Notes under the pieces: generated by a model | Databases searched by the model: none | What the model saw: only the letters and a program-made list of their open reading frames with translations | Told to the model about the DNA's origin: nothing | Made by a program: the position numbers and the translations under genes | NCBI GenBank assembly: GCA_018136815.1 | Contig: CM030931.1 | Location: forward strand, 8,842,153 to 8,906,152 | Length of the DNA stretch: 64,000 nucleotides | Direction: 5' to 3' | Source: Isochrysis galbana | Lineage: Eukaryota; Haptophyta; Isochrysidales; Isochrysidaceae | Shown here: piece by piece, positions 43,501 through 54,344 of the stretch | Numbering within the stretch: the first letter of the stretch is position 1 | How the letters are laid out: each line of letters opens with the position of its first letter

Positions 43501-44344
43501 AGGGACGGGTCGGGATGGTCGGGGTGGGACCTCTGGTAGCCAGGGTAGCCGCGTGCGCGCGTTGTGATGTGCTGGGTGGGCTGCGCGGGCAATGATGCCA
43601 GAGGGTCAGGGGGTGGTCGGACTGTCGGCAGCCCGACACGGCGCTGCATCGGGCGGGAATCAAATGCCGAATGTAGCTTAGATATAGAGGAACCGATCCC
43701 CCCGCGGGCGCGACCGCCAATTCTTTACGGGTAGAGCGTGAGCGCGCGTGACGGAGGGGGAGAGAGGGGGGGCGGATCGCACCATTTCTTGGCGAAGATT
43801 TTCGTAGCGTCAGGTAGCCCCCCCCGGAGGTTTTTTATTGGGCATCGCGCCACGGTCAAAAAATGCAGCCCAACCCTTACTAGTTGTTAAAAAGCCCCTG
43901 TTTGACCGCCCTATTATGCATGTCACAGTTGCCTCGACGACGGGGTGTGTTTACAGTGTATGGAACGTCCATTTACATTTAATGTAATAAATGGAGCTCA
44001 GAGCACTCAACTGTCGCGACGCACCTTCAAAGGTGATTCCTGCCGCCGCTTAAGAGATAACAATAGTTTTGACTTCAAAGGCATTGAAGGCCAGAGTCCT
44101 TAGATTCCATGGATTTTCAAGGACACCCATATCCAACCCACAGACGAGGAATCTTGAGAGGCGTGCAGTAATGGGGGGGGGGGGGGGTGTATCAATTGTG
44201 AACGCCAGCTTGCACGCACCTCCCACCAATTCCTCTCCCGAACTAGCGAGAACAGGGGTTGCACGCCTCACGGTTCGGAGGGAAAATTTTCTCGATCAGA
44301 GTGCTTTCGCCAAAATGCTGATTGTCCCCCCCCTTCTTCCTTGC
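43501..44344. other. Intergenic with repeat remnants
   Basis: About 43850-43915 is a minus-orientation half of the TAGGGCGGTCAAAC inverted-repeat family (ending GTTTGACCGCCCTA at 43901-43914). 44050-44135 is shared in reverse with 25160-25230 (TCTAAGGACT, GGCCTTCAATGCCTTTGA). No gene. Confidence 0.6.
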
Positions 44345-46459
44345 TCACACAGAATAAGGTGCGATCTGGTTCTTGGTCTTGGAGTGAGAGCTAGATTGCG
44401 TGTAAGGCAATAGGAGAGGGCCACCAAATAGCCAATAACCATGGAAAGGAAATCGCGTAAATCGGAGCATCTGATCATTTAGTGTTGGATCTCGTTTTCG
44501 CCAACAGCAGTGTCGGAAGCTTTCGACAAAAAGCGGCGACAGGAACAACTTGGCAACGTAGATCAGCACAGCATGGACTCCAACAGAAACATGCGCGATC
44601 ATTTGAGTGACTGGATGGAGATCCATTCCCGGGAATACGACCTTGTGAAGTAGAACAATAATTGCTGTGGGCATCCCAACTATAAATAGATGATACATTT
44701 GACGCTGACGGCACAGGGCTGGAGATTGATCAACTAATTGAACGTCCATTGATGGTCTAAGACGGCCTTGAAGGGTCTTCACTCGTTGCAATAGAGTCTT
44801 GTACATGTGAACGACCTTCTCACGGTCAGCAGCTCCATAAAAGTGAGTTTGGGTTTCATCACGAAGTTTTGCCATCACATTTGCAGAGGAGAACCCGAGC
44901 TGGGTTCGCCTCAAGAGAATACGTCCCTGCTCCACGTCATGGATGTATCCTCCATTGTGTGTGGCGATTGAGGCGACAGCCTCCTCGAAACTGCACCATC
45001 CTGAAGAGCTGTACGTTACAACGTTTCTGGCTTCTCGCATATGCTCAGGCAAGCCCTTATCTTGAAGCACAGCGATCCGAGGGCTCCCATACACCATGCT
45101 CATCCCTTCTAAGCCAGCCTTGAAGAGAGCCTGCTCTTGAGGCGATCGCATGCCATTAAGATCTTTTTGTGGAAGCGAGGCAAAATCCATGAGGAGGGCC
45201 TTCCAATTTTGTCTTAGACTCAGGAAGGACCGCACACGCTTCAGATGCCATCCTTCCGGGTCGGGGTGTGCTGGGTCTAGCCATCGATATGAGAGTGCAA
45301 TAATGTCTCCACTCTGCAGCAGGGCCACGGCTTTCGCCGGTTCAATGAACGCTTCTTGGGGAAGCTCCTGGCGCCGTCGCATTATAAAGCCATCCGGCTG
45401 CTTGAGTAACCAGTTTATGGAAACCAGCCTGATAGTTCCGCTTTCGAACAAAGCTGTCAAACTTCGACTAGCCTCTTCTTTATGATCCTGCGACGATTGA
45501 CACCTGTCATGCTGAGATTCAAGGGGCGGAATGGGCTTCTCAACGCAAGCCATCAAGTTGTTGAGACGAGTGCGACTTTTCCTACTCTCATTGAGCCTCG
45601 TACGCCAGTGATCAAGCAGTATCAACCAACAAAAGCATGCCCCGACGACAGCAAAGCCTGCAGGGTAGACCAGGATTACTCCGTCTTGCACCTCAAGCAG
45701 AGTAACCTTTTGCACCTGCCATAACATCGAAACGGGGACCGCAAGCAGAATGATTGACATGAGCAGAGCTCGCACAAGAGCATACGTCGATATCCGAGGG
45801 ACACGCCATTGACCTGAACCGTCACCTCCATTGCGCAAACTGTGCTTTATCAAGAGAATCGTCTCCATGATATTGAAGAACACAGAACTGGTGATAACAT
45901 AGATTGGTCCGGCAGGTGTCTCAGCCCACCAGGGCTCGCGAGGGGATGGAGGTGTCAGGAACGGCGTTGAGACCTTGCACCGTACATCAACATTTCGTAC
46001 CCACGTTGATCCGTTCCATGAAGCCCAAGTGGCCTCCGGAGGACATAAGAGCACAATTGCTGCATACCCAGACTTCACGACAGGTGCCTCAAAAGCATGC
46101 CTTGCGGGTGAAAGTTGCCATCCTGACTCCCCATACAACATGTGCCAATTGTCCGAATTTTGGTACACCCACCGAGAATATCCAGACACGGAGAACCGCT
46201 CACCAGTCTTGGTGTAGACGCCAAATGCACGCTGATCCACGTACGCTGCAGTGCTCTTCACCTCGATGTTGTCGCATGAGCAGCGGGTCCCACAATCGTC
46301 ACAATCATGACCCAAATCGCACGTGCTGAAGGAGGACCCCTGCCCGCCATCACTGCAAATGCCGTCCCTTGCATATATGCAGTCATTTGCGCAACTCCAG
46401 CTCTGCGTGGCCATACTTGTTCTGGCCAGAAGAAGGCAGAGCACCACGGAGAACATCAT
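44345..46459 (-). CDS. Membrane protein with LNR-like ectodomain and intracellular HET/TIR-like domain
   Basis: Intronless, 704 aa from the ATGATG at 46459 (27 more residues are possible, to 46540). Residues 1-18 are a signal peptide. Residues 22-62 are Cys-rich (CANDCIYARDGICSDGGQGS...CDLGHDCDDCGTRC), a Notch/Lin-12-like disulphide module common in algal ectodomains. A FGVYTKTGERF...GWQL module follows (about 79-120). Membrane helices lie near 184-204, 228-247 and 260-283, with two more near 590-607 and 618-640. Between the helix groups, residues 385-510 read IIALSYRWLDPAHPDPEGW, LLMDFASLPQKD, MVYGSPRIAVLQ and SGWCSFEEAVASI. These parallel the LSYxW and DxxSLPQ-type motifs of HET/TIR-like signalling domains. 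A receptor with an intracellular defence- or death-type domain is plausible inference. Base composition is visibly less GC-rich than neighbouring genes. Confidence 0.75.
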   Translation of the reverse strand: MMFSVVLCLLLARTSMATQSWSCANDCIYARDGICSDGGQGSSFSTCDLGHDCDDCGTRCSCDNIEVKSTAAYVDQRAFGVYTKTGERFSVSGYSRWVYQNSDNWHMLYGESGWQLSPARHAFEAPVVKSGYAAIVLLCPPEATWASWNGSTWVRNVDVRCKVSTPFLTPPSPREPWWAETPAGPIYVITSSVFFNIMETILLIKHSLRNGGDGSGQWRVPRISTYALVRALLMSIILLAVPVSMLWQVQKVTLLEVQDGVILVYPAGFAVVGACFCWLILLDHWRTRLNESRKSRTRLNNLMACVEKPIPPLESQHDRCQSSQDHKEEASRSLTALFESGTIRLVSINWLLKQPDGFIMRRRQELPQEAFIEPAKAVALLQSGDIIALSYRWLDPAHPDPEGWHLKRVRSFLSLRQNWKALLMDFASLPQKDLNGMRSPQEQALFKAGLEGMSMVYGSPRIAVLQDKGLPEHMREARNVVTYSSSGWCSFEEAVASIATHNGGYIHDVEQGRILLRRTQLGFSSANVMAKLRDETQTHFYGAADREKVVHMYKTLLQRVKTLQGRLRPSMDVQLVDQSPALCRQRQMYHLFIVGMPTAIIVLLHKVVFPGMDLHPVTQMIAHVSVGVHAVLIYVAKLFLSPLFVESFRHCCWRKRDPTLNDQMLRFTRFPFHGYWLFGGPLLLPYTQSSSHSKTKNQIAPYSV

Positions 46460-46540
46460 GCGAGGGCAATCAGTAGCAGCCCTACTCGCCAGCCCCCTCG
46501 ATCGCTCCCCACTCCCCACTTGGCTCCTCATCCCCACCAT

Positions 46541-47655
46541 CCCCGCCGTAGAAGTCTGAAGAAGCTCTCTGTCCTGTTGTTGGGATTCCTCTCAAACGAC
46601 GAAGAATCTGTTTCGTTTGGAGGCGGCGAACGCGCGCGGGGGGCGCGGCGGCGGGGGGGGGGGGGGGGGGGGGGGGATCTGTTCCCAGGGCGCGAGGTCC
46701 GAGCCTCTGGCTGGCCTCAACGCCATTCGAAAATGCCCCGATAGTCCTGGTCAAGGGGTGAGCCGGCTAACCCCCTTTGCAAGACGAGATTTTTTAGTGA
46801 AGAAAAGCTCGCGGCGCCAGTTCTTCAGTTCTTAGTTAAGGTGGTAGGCGGGTGGCCGCGGGAGGGGGGGGCGGGGGAGGAGGGGAGAGGAGAGGGGGAG
46901 CTCTCCCGCCAGAGCCGACACAGCATGGTTGGATGATAAGCAGGAGAAAACACATGAAAAAACGAGGAAACTGAGATGGGGGAATGCGGCTGTGTGGAAG
47001 CCGTCCACCTAAATCTTATGAACGGACGAAACGGTTAGTGAAGACCAGTAGCGCGCGGTAGCGCGCGGGCGGCCGCGCAGCCAGTGCCAGTACGGCCTCC
47101 ATGCTGCTGGAGCCCGACTGCAGCATGCTGTATGCACAGGATGGCGGCCCACACACCACACGGACCTCGGCCACCAGCGCCCCCGCCCCAATCGGCGAAG
47201 TCGCCCCCCCCAATATTCGTAGGGCAACAGGTGTTGGTGGCGAAGCGTCTGGTTCAGCAGAGCCGCGCACGACGGTTGTGCTGTGCCTGCTGTGCCAGCA
47301 CAAGGAGCCTGAGGTGCAGGAGAGTGCACAGAAGGCGGGTCATGTTGCTGTGTGCCCCTCGATCAGCAAGCGTCTCTCCGGCGTTCCTCGGCAGGTCTCC
47401 GGCACCCGGCACCACGCATGGCAGCACTCATCGCGCGTTGCACTTTCTTCACGAGGGGATTGGATTCGGGCACGCACCCACGATGCATTCGCGTGCCACG
47501 GGCATTAGGCTCGTTGTTGCTCTTTGGCCTCACCTGACATGAGCACCCCAGCTGTAGTCTCGCGCCCAGAGCCGCCGCCTTCTTGCCAATGTTTTTCGCC
47601 AAGTGGTTCACACATGTGCCGAACAACAAACTACCAGACAACCTGAACAAGTTCA
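46541..47655. other. Intergenic with a G-run
   Basis: A run of more than 20 G at 46651-46676 and a G-rich tract at 46858-46900. Overlapping frames between 47080 and 47660 have no recognisable domain, and none is favoured over the others. Confidence 0.5.
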
Positions 47656-47947
47656 CATCTCAACAAGTTGACCTCTCACATGTTGACCTTTCAACATGTT
47701 CACCTCTCAACAAGTCGACCTCTCAACATGTTGACCCCTCAACAAGTTGACCTCTCAACATGTTGACCTCTCAACATGTTGACCTCTCAACATGTTGACC
47801 TCTCAACATGTTGACCCCTCAACAAGTTGACCTCTCAACATGTTGACCTCTCAACATGTTGACCTCTCAACATGTTGACCTCTCAACATGTTGACCTCTC
47901 AACATGTTGACCTCTCAACATGTTGACCTCTCAACATGTTGACCCCT
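47656..47947. repeat. 16-bp palindrome-containing minisatellite (about 18 units)
   Basis: Unit GACCTCTCAACATGTT. Most units hold the palindrome CAACATGTTG; some hold CAACAAGTTG. The variant GACCCCTCAACAAGTT recurs at 47733 and 47813, exactly 80 bp apart, indicating a 5-unit higher-order period. Edge units are degenerate and continue sparsely to about 48045 (GAACAAGTTG). Confidence 0.9.
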
Positions 47948-48101
47948 CACCCCTCATCGAACAAGTTGCTTTCAACCACCGAACAAGTTAGCTCCACTCA
48001 CCGAACAAGTTGGTTCCCGCCTGAACAAGTCGTGAACAAGTTGGTTCCGGGCTGTCTGTGTCTCCACGCCCGATCAGGGAGTGGTTATGACTAGACACAT
48101 A

Positions 48102-48144
48102 TGGACTGCCTGCGCGCTGGCCAGGGCGACGCGCAGGCAGTCCA
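48102..48144. other. Perfect 15-bp stem hairpin
   Basis: TGGACTGCCTGCGCG (48102-48116) and its exact complement CGCGCAGGCAGTCCA (48130-48144) enclose 13 bases. It stands alone without a T-run or neighbouring gene; function unknown. Confidence 0.8.
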
Positions 48145-49190
48145 CTGCAATGCGCGCACGTGCAGTCTGAATGCTTGCGTGTGTTGTGTGCTCGTGCCGC
48201 CACATAGGGTGGTTGGGATCTTCCTCTTCGACAATGAGCACGCACGCCCAAACTGGATCGGAGCGCCTCGCAGCAAGCGAGCGCTTGCGCGCTCCCTGCA
48301 GCAAGGGCTGGCTCAGTCCTGTTGCACGCGTTGGCAACACGCCAAAGATGCCTGGCGCCTCCCTGCCGCGCGAACGCGCAGGCACTTGCTCCTCCTGCTC
48401 CTCCTCGTCTTGGTCTTGGTCTTGTCGTGCGTCTGCCCTTTGCCCATGGCCTCGCGCTCCATCTAGGAGCGCCGCCCACTGGAGGCGCGGTGCGGCGGGC
48501 AGCTGCCGAGGCGCCTCGGCACGATTGGCTGCGTCCTCCTCCTCCTCATTGCGCGCGCCTCGCGCGCGCGAGGCACGGTCGGGGTTAGGGTTGAACATGG
48601 GGATTGAGGAGAGGGAGGAGGGGGGGGAGCGGGAGCGCGCAGCCGGAGAAGAGGGAGGAGCGTCGCAGCGTCGCGCAAGTGGCGCAGGGGGAGGCCCCCC
48701 CACCGGTATCAATGTTTTTTGGACTGTTTTTGGCTGTGTTTCTATGAAAGCCAAAAACAGCCTGTTTTTGCTGTGTTTGGAAACCTTCTGGCTATGTTTC
48801 CCACCTAGGATCTCAATGTATTCTCAGATACCCCAAGGCACCCCTAGGACACCCCCTTGGTGAACTACACCCTCAGCCAATCAAGGTGCCCTAGTGCCTT
48901 TCTAACCCATTCGCCAAAGTTACTATCATTCCTCTCTTCACTTCGATTCTGTTCTTTCTCATCTCTACCTGTCACACACTATTACCTGTTCTCTTACGAT
49001 AGCTTAATCTGTGTGATACAGGCTGAAGTGTTTTGTTGGAATCTCATGTGGCACAGTGGAGATTTGCTTGGGTTTCTGTCCCAAGGTGGCCCTCAGTGCT
49101 CGGTTCTATCCCCATCGCTCACCTGTCTGTCGCGATCCCTCACAATGCTGGTAATCCTTTTTGCAATCCCTCTGGTCCACTACTGGGTAC
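48145..49190. other. Intergenic
   Basis: Contains AAACAG/CTGTTTTT-rich sequence (48712-48785) reminiscent of the interior of the 8-bp-duplication elements, but without their ends. No gene supported. Confidence 0.5.
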
Positions 49191-49785
49191 CAGTACAACA
49201 GGAGCAACTCCTCAGAGAGGAGCTGTGGGGAAGGAGATGTCTGAGTGGGGGCGCTATACCCTTGCGCTAGGCATGGGCAGCGACGCCGCCTCAAGACATG
49301 TCCTCCCTCTTGTCTTGAGTCGAAATTTTGGTGTTTGAATCCGAGGGCGAGGGGGTTTGTGCTTCTTGGGTTGGTTGTAGTGGGATGAGGGAGTGGGAGA
49401 TGGAGTGAAGTGTTGAAAGAGGGCCCAAGGCAGGGCACTGAGTTGTAGGTACTTGTGGCCCACAAGCGTGGGGTGAAAACGAAAAGTGTATCAACATGTG
49501 TCTTGAATTTGAAGTTTTTGTTGCTTTGAACAGAGGACGGGGGGGTTCGTGCCGTTTGGGTTGGTTGAAGTGTGAAGGGGGAGTGGGAGAGGGAGTCTAG
49601 TGTTGAGAGAGGGCCCAAGGCAGGGCACTGAGTGATTGGTACTAGTGGCCCACAAGAGTGGGGTGAAGACGAGAATTGTGTCAACAAGTTGGAAAACAGA
49701 GGCATGGGGTGCTCTCCGTATGGGGTTGATGGTTGTGAAGTGCCCTCCCATGTTGGGTGCACTGATGGTAGAGGTTTCCACCATG
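49191..49785 (-). mobile_element. 'M-D' retroelement, truncated at both ends
   Basis: Close match to 11880-12475 (copy M-A), including both internal tandem units. It lacks the 5' hairpin and the 3' tail. It stops exactly where the LINE reading frame begins, at CCACCATGG. Confidence 0.85.
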
Positions 49786-52700
49786 GACCAAAAAATAGCC
49801 AAAGCGCTCGACGAGCTCGCCCTACTCGGGATCGAGCTAAACGACGGAGAGCCCGACGCCAGGAAACTGGATAGGATGCGCGAACTCAACGACAAGATCG
49901 ACGCAATCCGCAAAACATCTAGACCAACGACGAAAGAAAGCTTCGACTCTCTCAAACACGAGGAAAGAATGACGAAAGAATTCTTCCGAAAGTTTCAATC
50001 TAGAACCTCGAACAGCGCGATACCAGAACTATACATCACAAAGGACTGGAACGCCCCGGACGAAGTCATACGACACACGACCGCGGAAGACGCGGAGATA
50101 CGCAGAGAACTACGGAAGTACTACGTATGGCTCTACCAGGTACGGGACAACGTAAGAGACCTCGAGCTGGAGGCGGCACTGGAAGCGAACCCGATGAACG
50201 TCCACGATAGCAAAGCGATAGAAGGCAAAATCACGATGGAGGAACTCCAAAGCGCTATAGCGCAGATAGGCAGTGGCAAGAGCGCGGGACCCGACGCGCT
50301 GCCGGCGGAATTCTATAAAAGCTTCATAGACCTAGTGCAACACGACTTCCTGAGAGTCTTAAATCTAGCCCTGGCCCAGGGATACCTGAGCGCATCCATG
50401 AGGGAAGGGGACATAATACTCTTGTACAAGAAAGGCGATACACGGGACCCTAGAAACTACAGACCCATCACGCTCTTGCAGAGCGACTATAAGATCCTGG
50501 CTAAAATACTCACTATTAGACTGAAAACGGTGATAGGAAACATAATCTCGAAGGACCAACTCGGGTTCGTCCCGAAACGCCTGATAGGGGAGGCCACCCA
50601 CCTTCTACAATTAACGCAAGCATACCTAGACGAAACGGGCGAACCCGGTCTGCTACTAGCGCTCGACTGGGAGAAGGCCTTCGACAGGGTCAACTGGGAA
50701 TTCTACCGGCTTGTCCTTGAGAAGCTAAAACTCGGAGAAGACTTCCGTAGATACGCGAGAGCCCTCACGAACTCTGAAGCGAAACCCATTCGGTACATCA
50801 AAGCAAACGGAGGCAGAAGCTTCCCCTTCAACGTTGCGAGTGGCGTTCCACAAGGATGCCCGCTGTCACCGCTGGCCTTCCTCCTAACGGCAGAGGCCCT
50901 CACCCGAGCGATAAACGAAGACGATGGCATAGACGGCATCGTGGTAAACGGAGCCGAACTAAAGATTAGCCAATTCGCGGACGACACACAACTTCTCGCG
51001 GCCGACTATGGCAGTCTCGCTCGGTCACTAGAGTGGGTGGAAAGATATGCAGCGGCTTCGTGTGGCAAACCGAACGACCAAAAATTTGAGGGACTGAGAA
51101 TGGGATCTCTCAGGAGGAAACGACTCCCAGCCAGCTTTAGAAAATACAAGTGGCTAAAAGGGAGCGAATATGCAACTATACTAGGAGTCCCCCTGGGAGG
51201 GGCGCAAGCCACAAAGGTCTTTTGGCGTAAACTAGTCGACAAAATAGAGAAGAAAGTCACCGTATGCATGCCGCTTACAAACAACCTATCAATACACGGC
51301 AAAACCAAAGTAGTCAACTTCTTAATATACTCTATTCCGAGGTATTGGCTACAAACACGAGCGGCCCCCAGATGGCAGATGGTTCCACACGGCCGTCAAA
51401 AAAGCCGCAGACAAGTTAATGTGGACTAACGCGCGCACCGGGCGTAGGCTACAATGGATAAAACATCCCGAACTCCCGCTTAGAAACGCCCTCGAGGAAG
51501 GGCCCCACCTAGGGGTTGGCCTACTAGACTGGGACAACCATGTTAAGGCGCTACAAGCGAAATGGGTATTAAACTACCTAGACGCGCGACAAGCACAATG
51601 GAAACAAGTGCTAGACGCTTGGTTCAGTCGCTCGAACCTAGGAAGAGCAGCTGTACTGTCGACGCTCCCAACGAGCAAACTGACCGATGGCATAACAGGT
51701 TCAAGCAAACTCCCGGCGTTCTGGAAACAGGCGCTGCACAACATCCGCGAGCTAGAACTCACTCCACAAAACGGAATTCTTGAACTCGTGGGAGCGCGTG
51801 GTGCACTTCGCCTCGCGCCTCCAAGCCGAAGCGAGAGAGGCCTTGCCACCCGACCCGGCCCCCACGCCGGCTCGACCCGAGACACCGAGCGACACGCCAT
51901 CGATCGAAGAAACACCTAGAGAAACCAGGGTTTCCGAAAGTGACACCTACATAACTAGAATGAATAATATATGGATATACGATATACACAAACACTAACT
52001 ATCTAGGCGAAACTACGGACACAACCGAAGTAGCAGAACCGGGCGAGGAAGAACACTACCACACCCCCGCTAAATGGGGTGACGGGCTGAAAGGCCCAAA
52101 ACACCTAGAATACCCCCTAGCGGATGAGTACACACTCGGCGTGAAGACGCAGCTAGACGAAGCCTCCGTGTCGGACATAACGCGGGAGATCTTACAGAAC
52201 GGCCCCCGGGCCAATTCCCAGCCAGCACGCGAAGCATGGTCTCGAAAATTAGAACTAACACACGACGAGTGGAAGCACGTGGCAAAACTCTACACTCATC
52301 CCCTGCTGAAACACACCGACAAGCACCCTCACTTTAAACACATTACCCACAGAAGAATCGGCACACGCAACCGTTTCGCTGCGGCGACCACCGCAAAATG
52401 TAGGCTATGCGGAAAACACCGCGAGAACTCGACACACCTGGCTAGGTGCCCCTCCACACTTCAGATATTCCAAACCATAGAAGCCGTAGCGGGATACACC
52501 CCCGCGAAAAACAGATCGTCAGCCCAGAAGACCAAAGACAGACTCTTCGCATACCCGAACTCGCCGACGCCAGACAGCCTGAAAGCCCTATACCTCATAG
52601 CATGGAGATACATAATAGGCGACTTCTACAGAGTAGAATTCGACCACTACACCTACCACCACGTGCCGGTCATCGAAAAGACTCTGAACAGGTTCACGGT

Positions 52701-52902
52701 CCTCGTGAGGAGCCTTGAACCTCCGGACGGAATCTCGACCGCTCGGACGAACAAGGCTTCCCAAGGCAGGAAACCGAAGATCAAGTCGCCACGAGAACTC
52801 AGCACCCCCATCTTTGCAAATAACAACAAAGGAGCTCTAGTCATGAGTACGAACCTGTCCCTGATAGCTCAAGCGCTCAACATAGCGGAGCGGCTAGCCT
52901 GA
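49783..52902 (+). pseudogene. LINE reverse transcriptase polyprotein with three frameshifts
   Basis: The first segment (49783-~51375) carries the reverse transcriptase blocks: ITMEELQSAIAQIGSGKSAG, RDPRNYRPITLL, LALDWEKAFDRVNWEF (first catalytic Asp), GVPQGCPLSPLAFLL and ISQFADDTQLL (FADD active-site box). Frame breaks near 51380, 51778 and 51985 separate WTNARTGRRLQWIKHPELPL, NSWERVVHFASRLQAEA and the final segment. The last has the knuckle CRLCGKHRENSTHLARC (C-x2-C-x8-H-x3-C) and LIAWRYIIGDFYRVEF. Catalytic Asp residues are intact, so decay is mostly by frameshift and recent in appearance. No APE endonuclease is seen upstream. Confidence 0.85.
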
Positions 52903-53230
52903 ACTATAAGAGGCCCGCCGAGACCCACGCCCTACCGTACAGATGCCCATAGCTACTCTGGACTACAGGCTCCCAACACTCAACACCTGGAGAAGAACAT
53001 GCAACAACCGGTAGCCCGATGGCGCAAGAAGAAGTAGCGAGGAAAGCCATCGGGTATCGTTACACACCGCCTGCCACCGGAAACCTACTGCACCCAGCCC
53101 CTAGGTAGAGCACGAGGGGACGAGCCGCAAGGCAGGTGGAGGGGGGATAAGGGAAGCGGGCGTGGCTGCATAGAAGCCGTGCAGGGTCGCGCGCGCGGCG
53201 AGACTATTAAGAAGTTTTTTTTTAGTTTTT
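49783..53230 (+). mobile_element. Longest LINE (non-LTR retrotransposon) copy, frameshifted
   Basis: Covers the reverse transcriptase, a linker, the C-terminal CCHC knuckle and a 3' UTR. The 3' end is GCGCGCGGCGAGACTATTAA, then GAAG and a T-run (53213-53222). The endonuclease and ORF1 are missing at the 5' end, where it abuts an inverted M-type element. Inactive: at least three frame breaks. Confidence 0.88.
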
Positions 53231-54344
53231 TTTAGATAAATCATGAATTTAATGTCACGATATCAGCAGCGAAGTGTGGACACGACCGCAAAACCATGCA
53301 TGTGCGTTAGCCTCTAGGAGCACTACTACCACTAGGGTCGCGCTCACACGAGTTGACGCCGCATGCGGAGAGACAGAGAGGGAAAACAGAGTTTTTTGCC
53401 GCACTTTGACGGCTTGCAAGCAACGTGGTCGTGGAAGCTTTACTCTGGTGTCCATCGGAGTCGGCCCGTTGTTTGCTGTTGAGCCTTGGCACAAGTAGAC
53501 GACTAGGGGCGGCTCCAGCGGAAGAGCGGCTATCTGCGCTGTCTATGGAGCTTACATAATAGTGGGTGCAAGGAGAAGTGGCAGCCTTACAAGTGGAGAG
53601 TCGTAAGGATGCGGTCTCACGTGGCGCCTTGCCGTAAGCGACAGGGCCACGCGGGAGGAGCTGGGTAATAATCGTATGAGTCGATGGCGACGGTCTCGGA
53701 TACTTGAGACGTGTGCAGCCACGCACGCAATGGCAAACACGGTGGGGAAGCGAGGCGGGGAGGGGGGTGGGGGAAGGGCGGGTTGAATATGACGGGTACT
53801 CGCGCGGGCACACCAGGTCAGCACCGATCGCGAAAAACTGGCCTACTCGGCCTTAGCTCATCAAAATACGAGTGGGACACTGCAACGTCTCCGAGCGCTC
53901 CTTCGCGACGACGGCCGGTCGCTGCCTTTGGATTGGCATGACGGATCGGGCAATACGGAACGAAGCTCGCAGGATGCCGGACGAGTATGAGCACAGTGCA
54001 CGTGCGCGTGGAAATCGGACGGCTCGGCGGCGAGGAGCGGCGCAATGTGCGATGTCGGAGGGCGGGCGTGTGGTCCGTGTACGTAATGGTTCCACGACAC
54101 TGTGAAGGGGGCGCAACTTGTGGTCATTCAAGTCGCTCATTAGCAAGCAGTGAGCTGAGTCTTCCTAAGGCGGTGAGGCCTCTCAGATCGGACGGCCCGG
54201 AGACTCTTGGGGGTCACGCTCCGAGAGTGCTGCTCACGCACGGGTAGCAATCCCGCGAGCCTGGCGCCGAGAGTGCGCAACGGCGGCTGACGGCGAGAGG
54301 GCTGGTCAGGGCGGCGCTCCGTCGCGCTGCTCTTCGTTCATGGG
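53231..54344. other. Intergenic
   Basis: Between the LINE tail and the AT-hook gene; no repeat or gene recognised. Confidence 0.5.

Noticed and set aside
46980-47660. A gene in the overlapping frames between the G-runs and the minisatellite
   Set aside because: Three plus-strand and three minus-strand frames overlap with no domain, signal or splice support for any one of them.
47656-47947. CRISPR array
   Set aside because: Units are contiguous 16-bp repeats without unique spacers, and the surrounding genes are eukaryotic.
49783-51429. Functional group II intron or telomerase reverse transcriptase
   Set aside because: Block order (SAGPDALPAEFY, FADD) plus the C-terminal CCHC knuckle is that of a LINE, and downstream frameshifts show decay.
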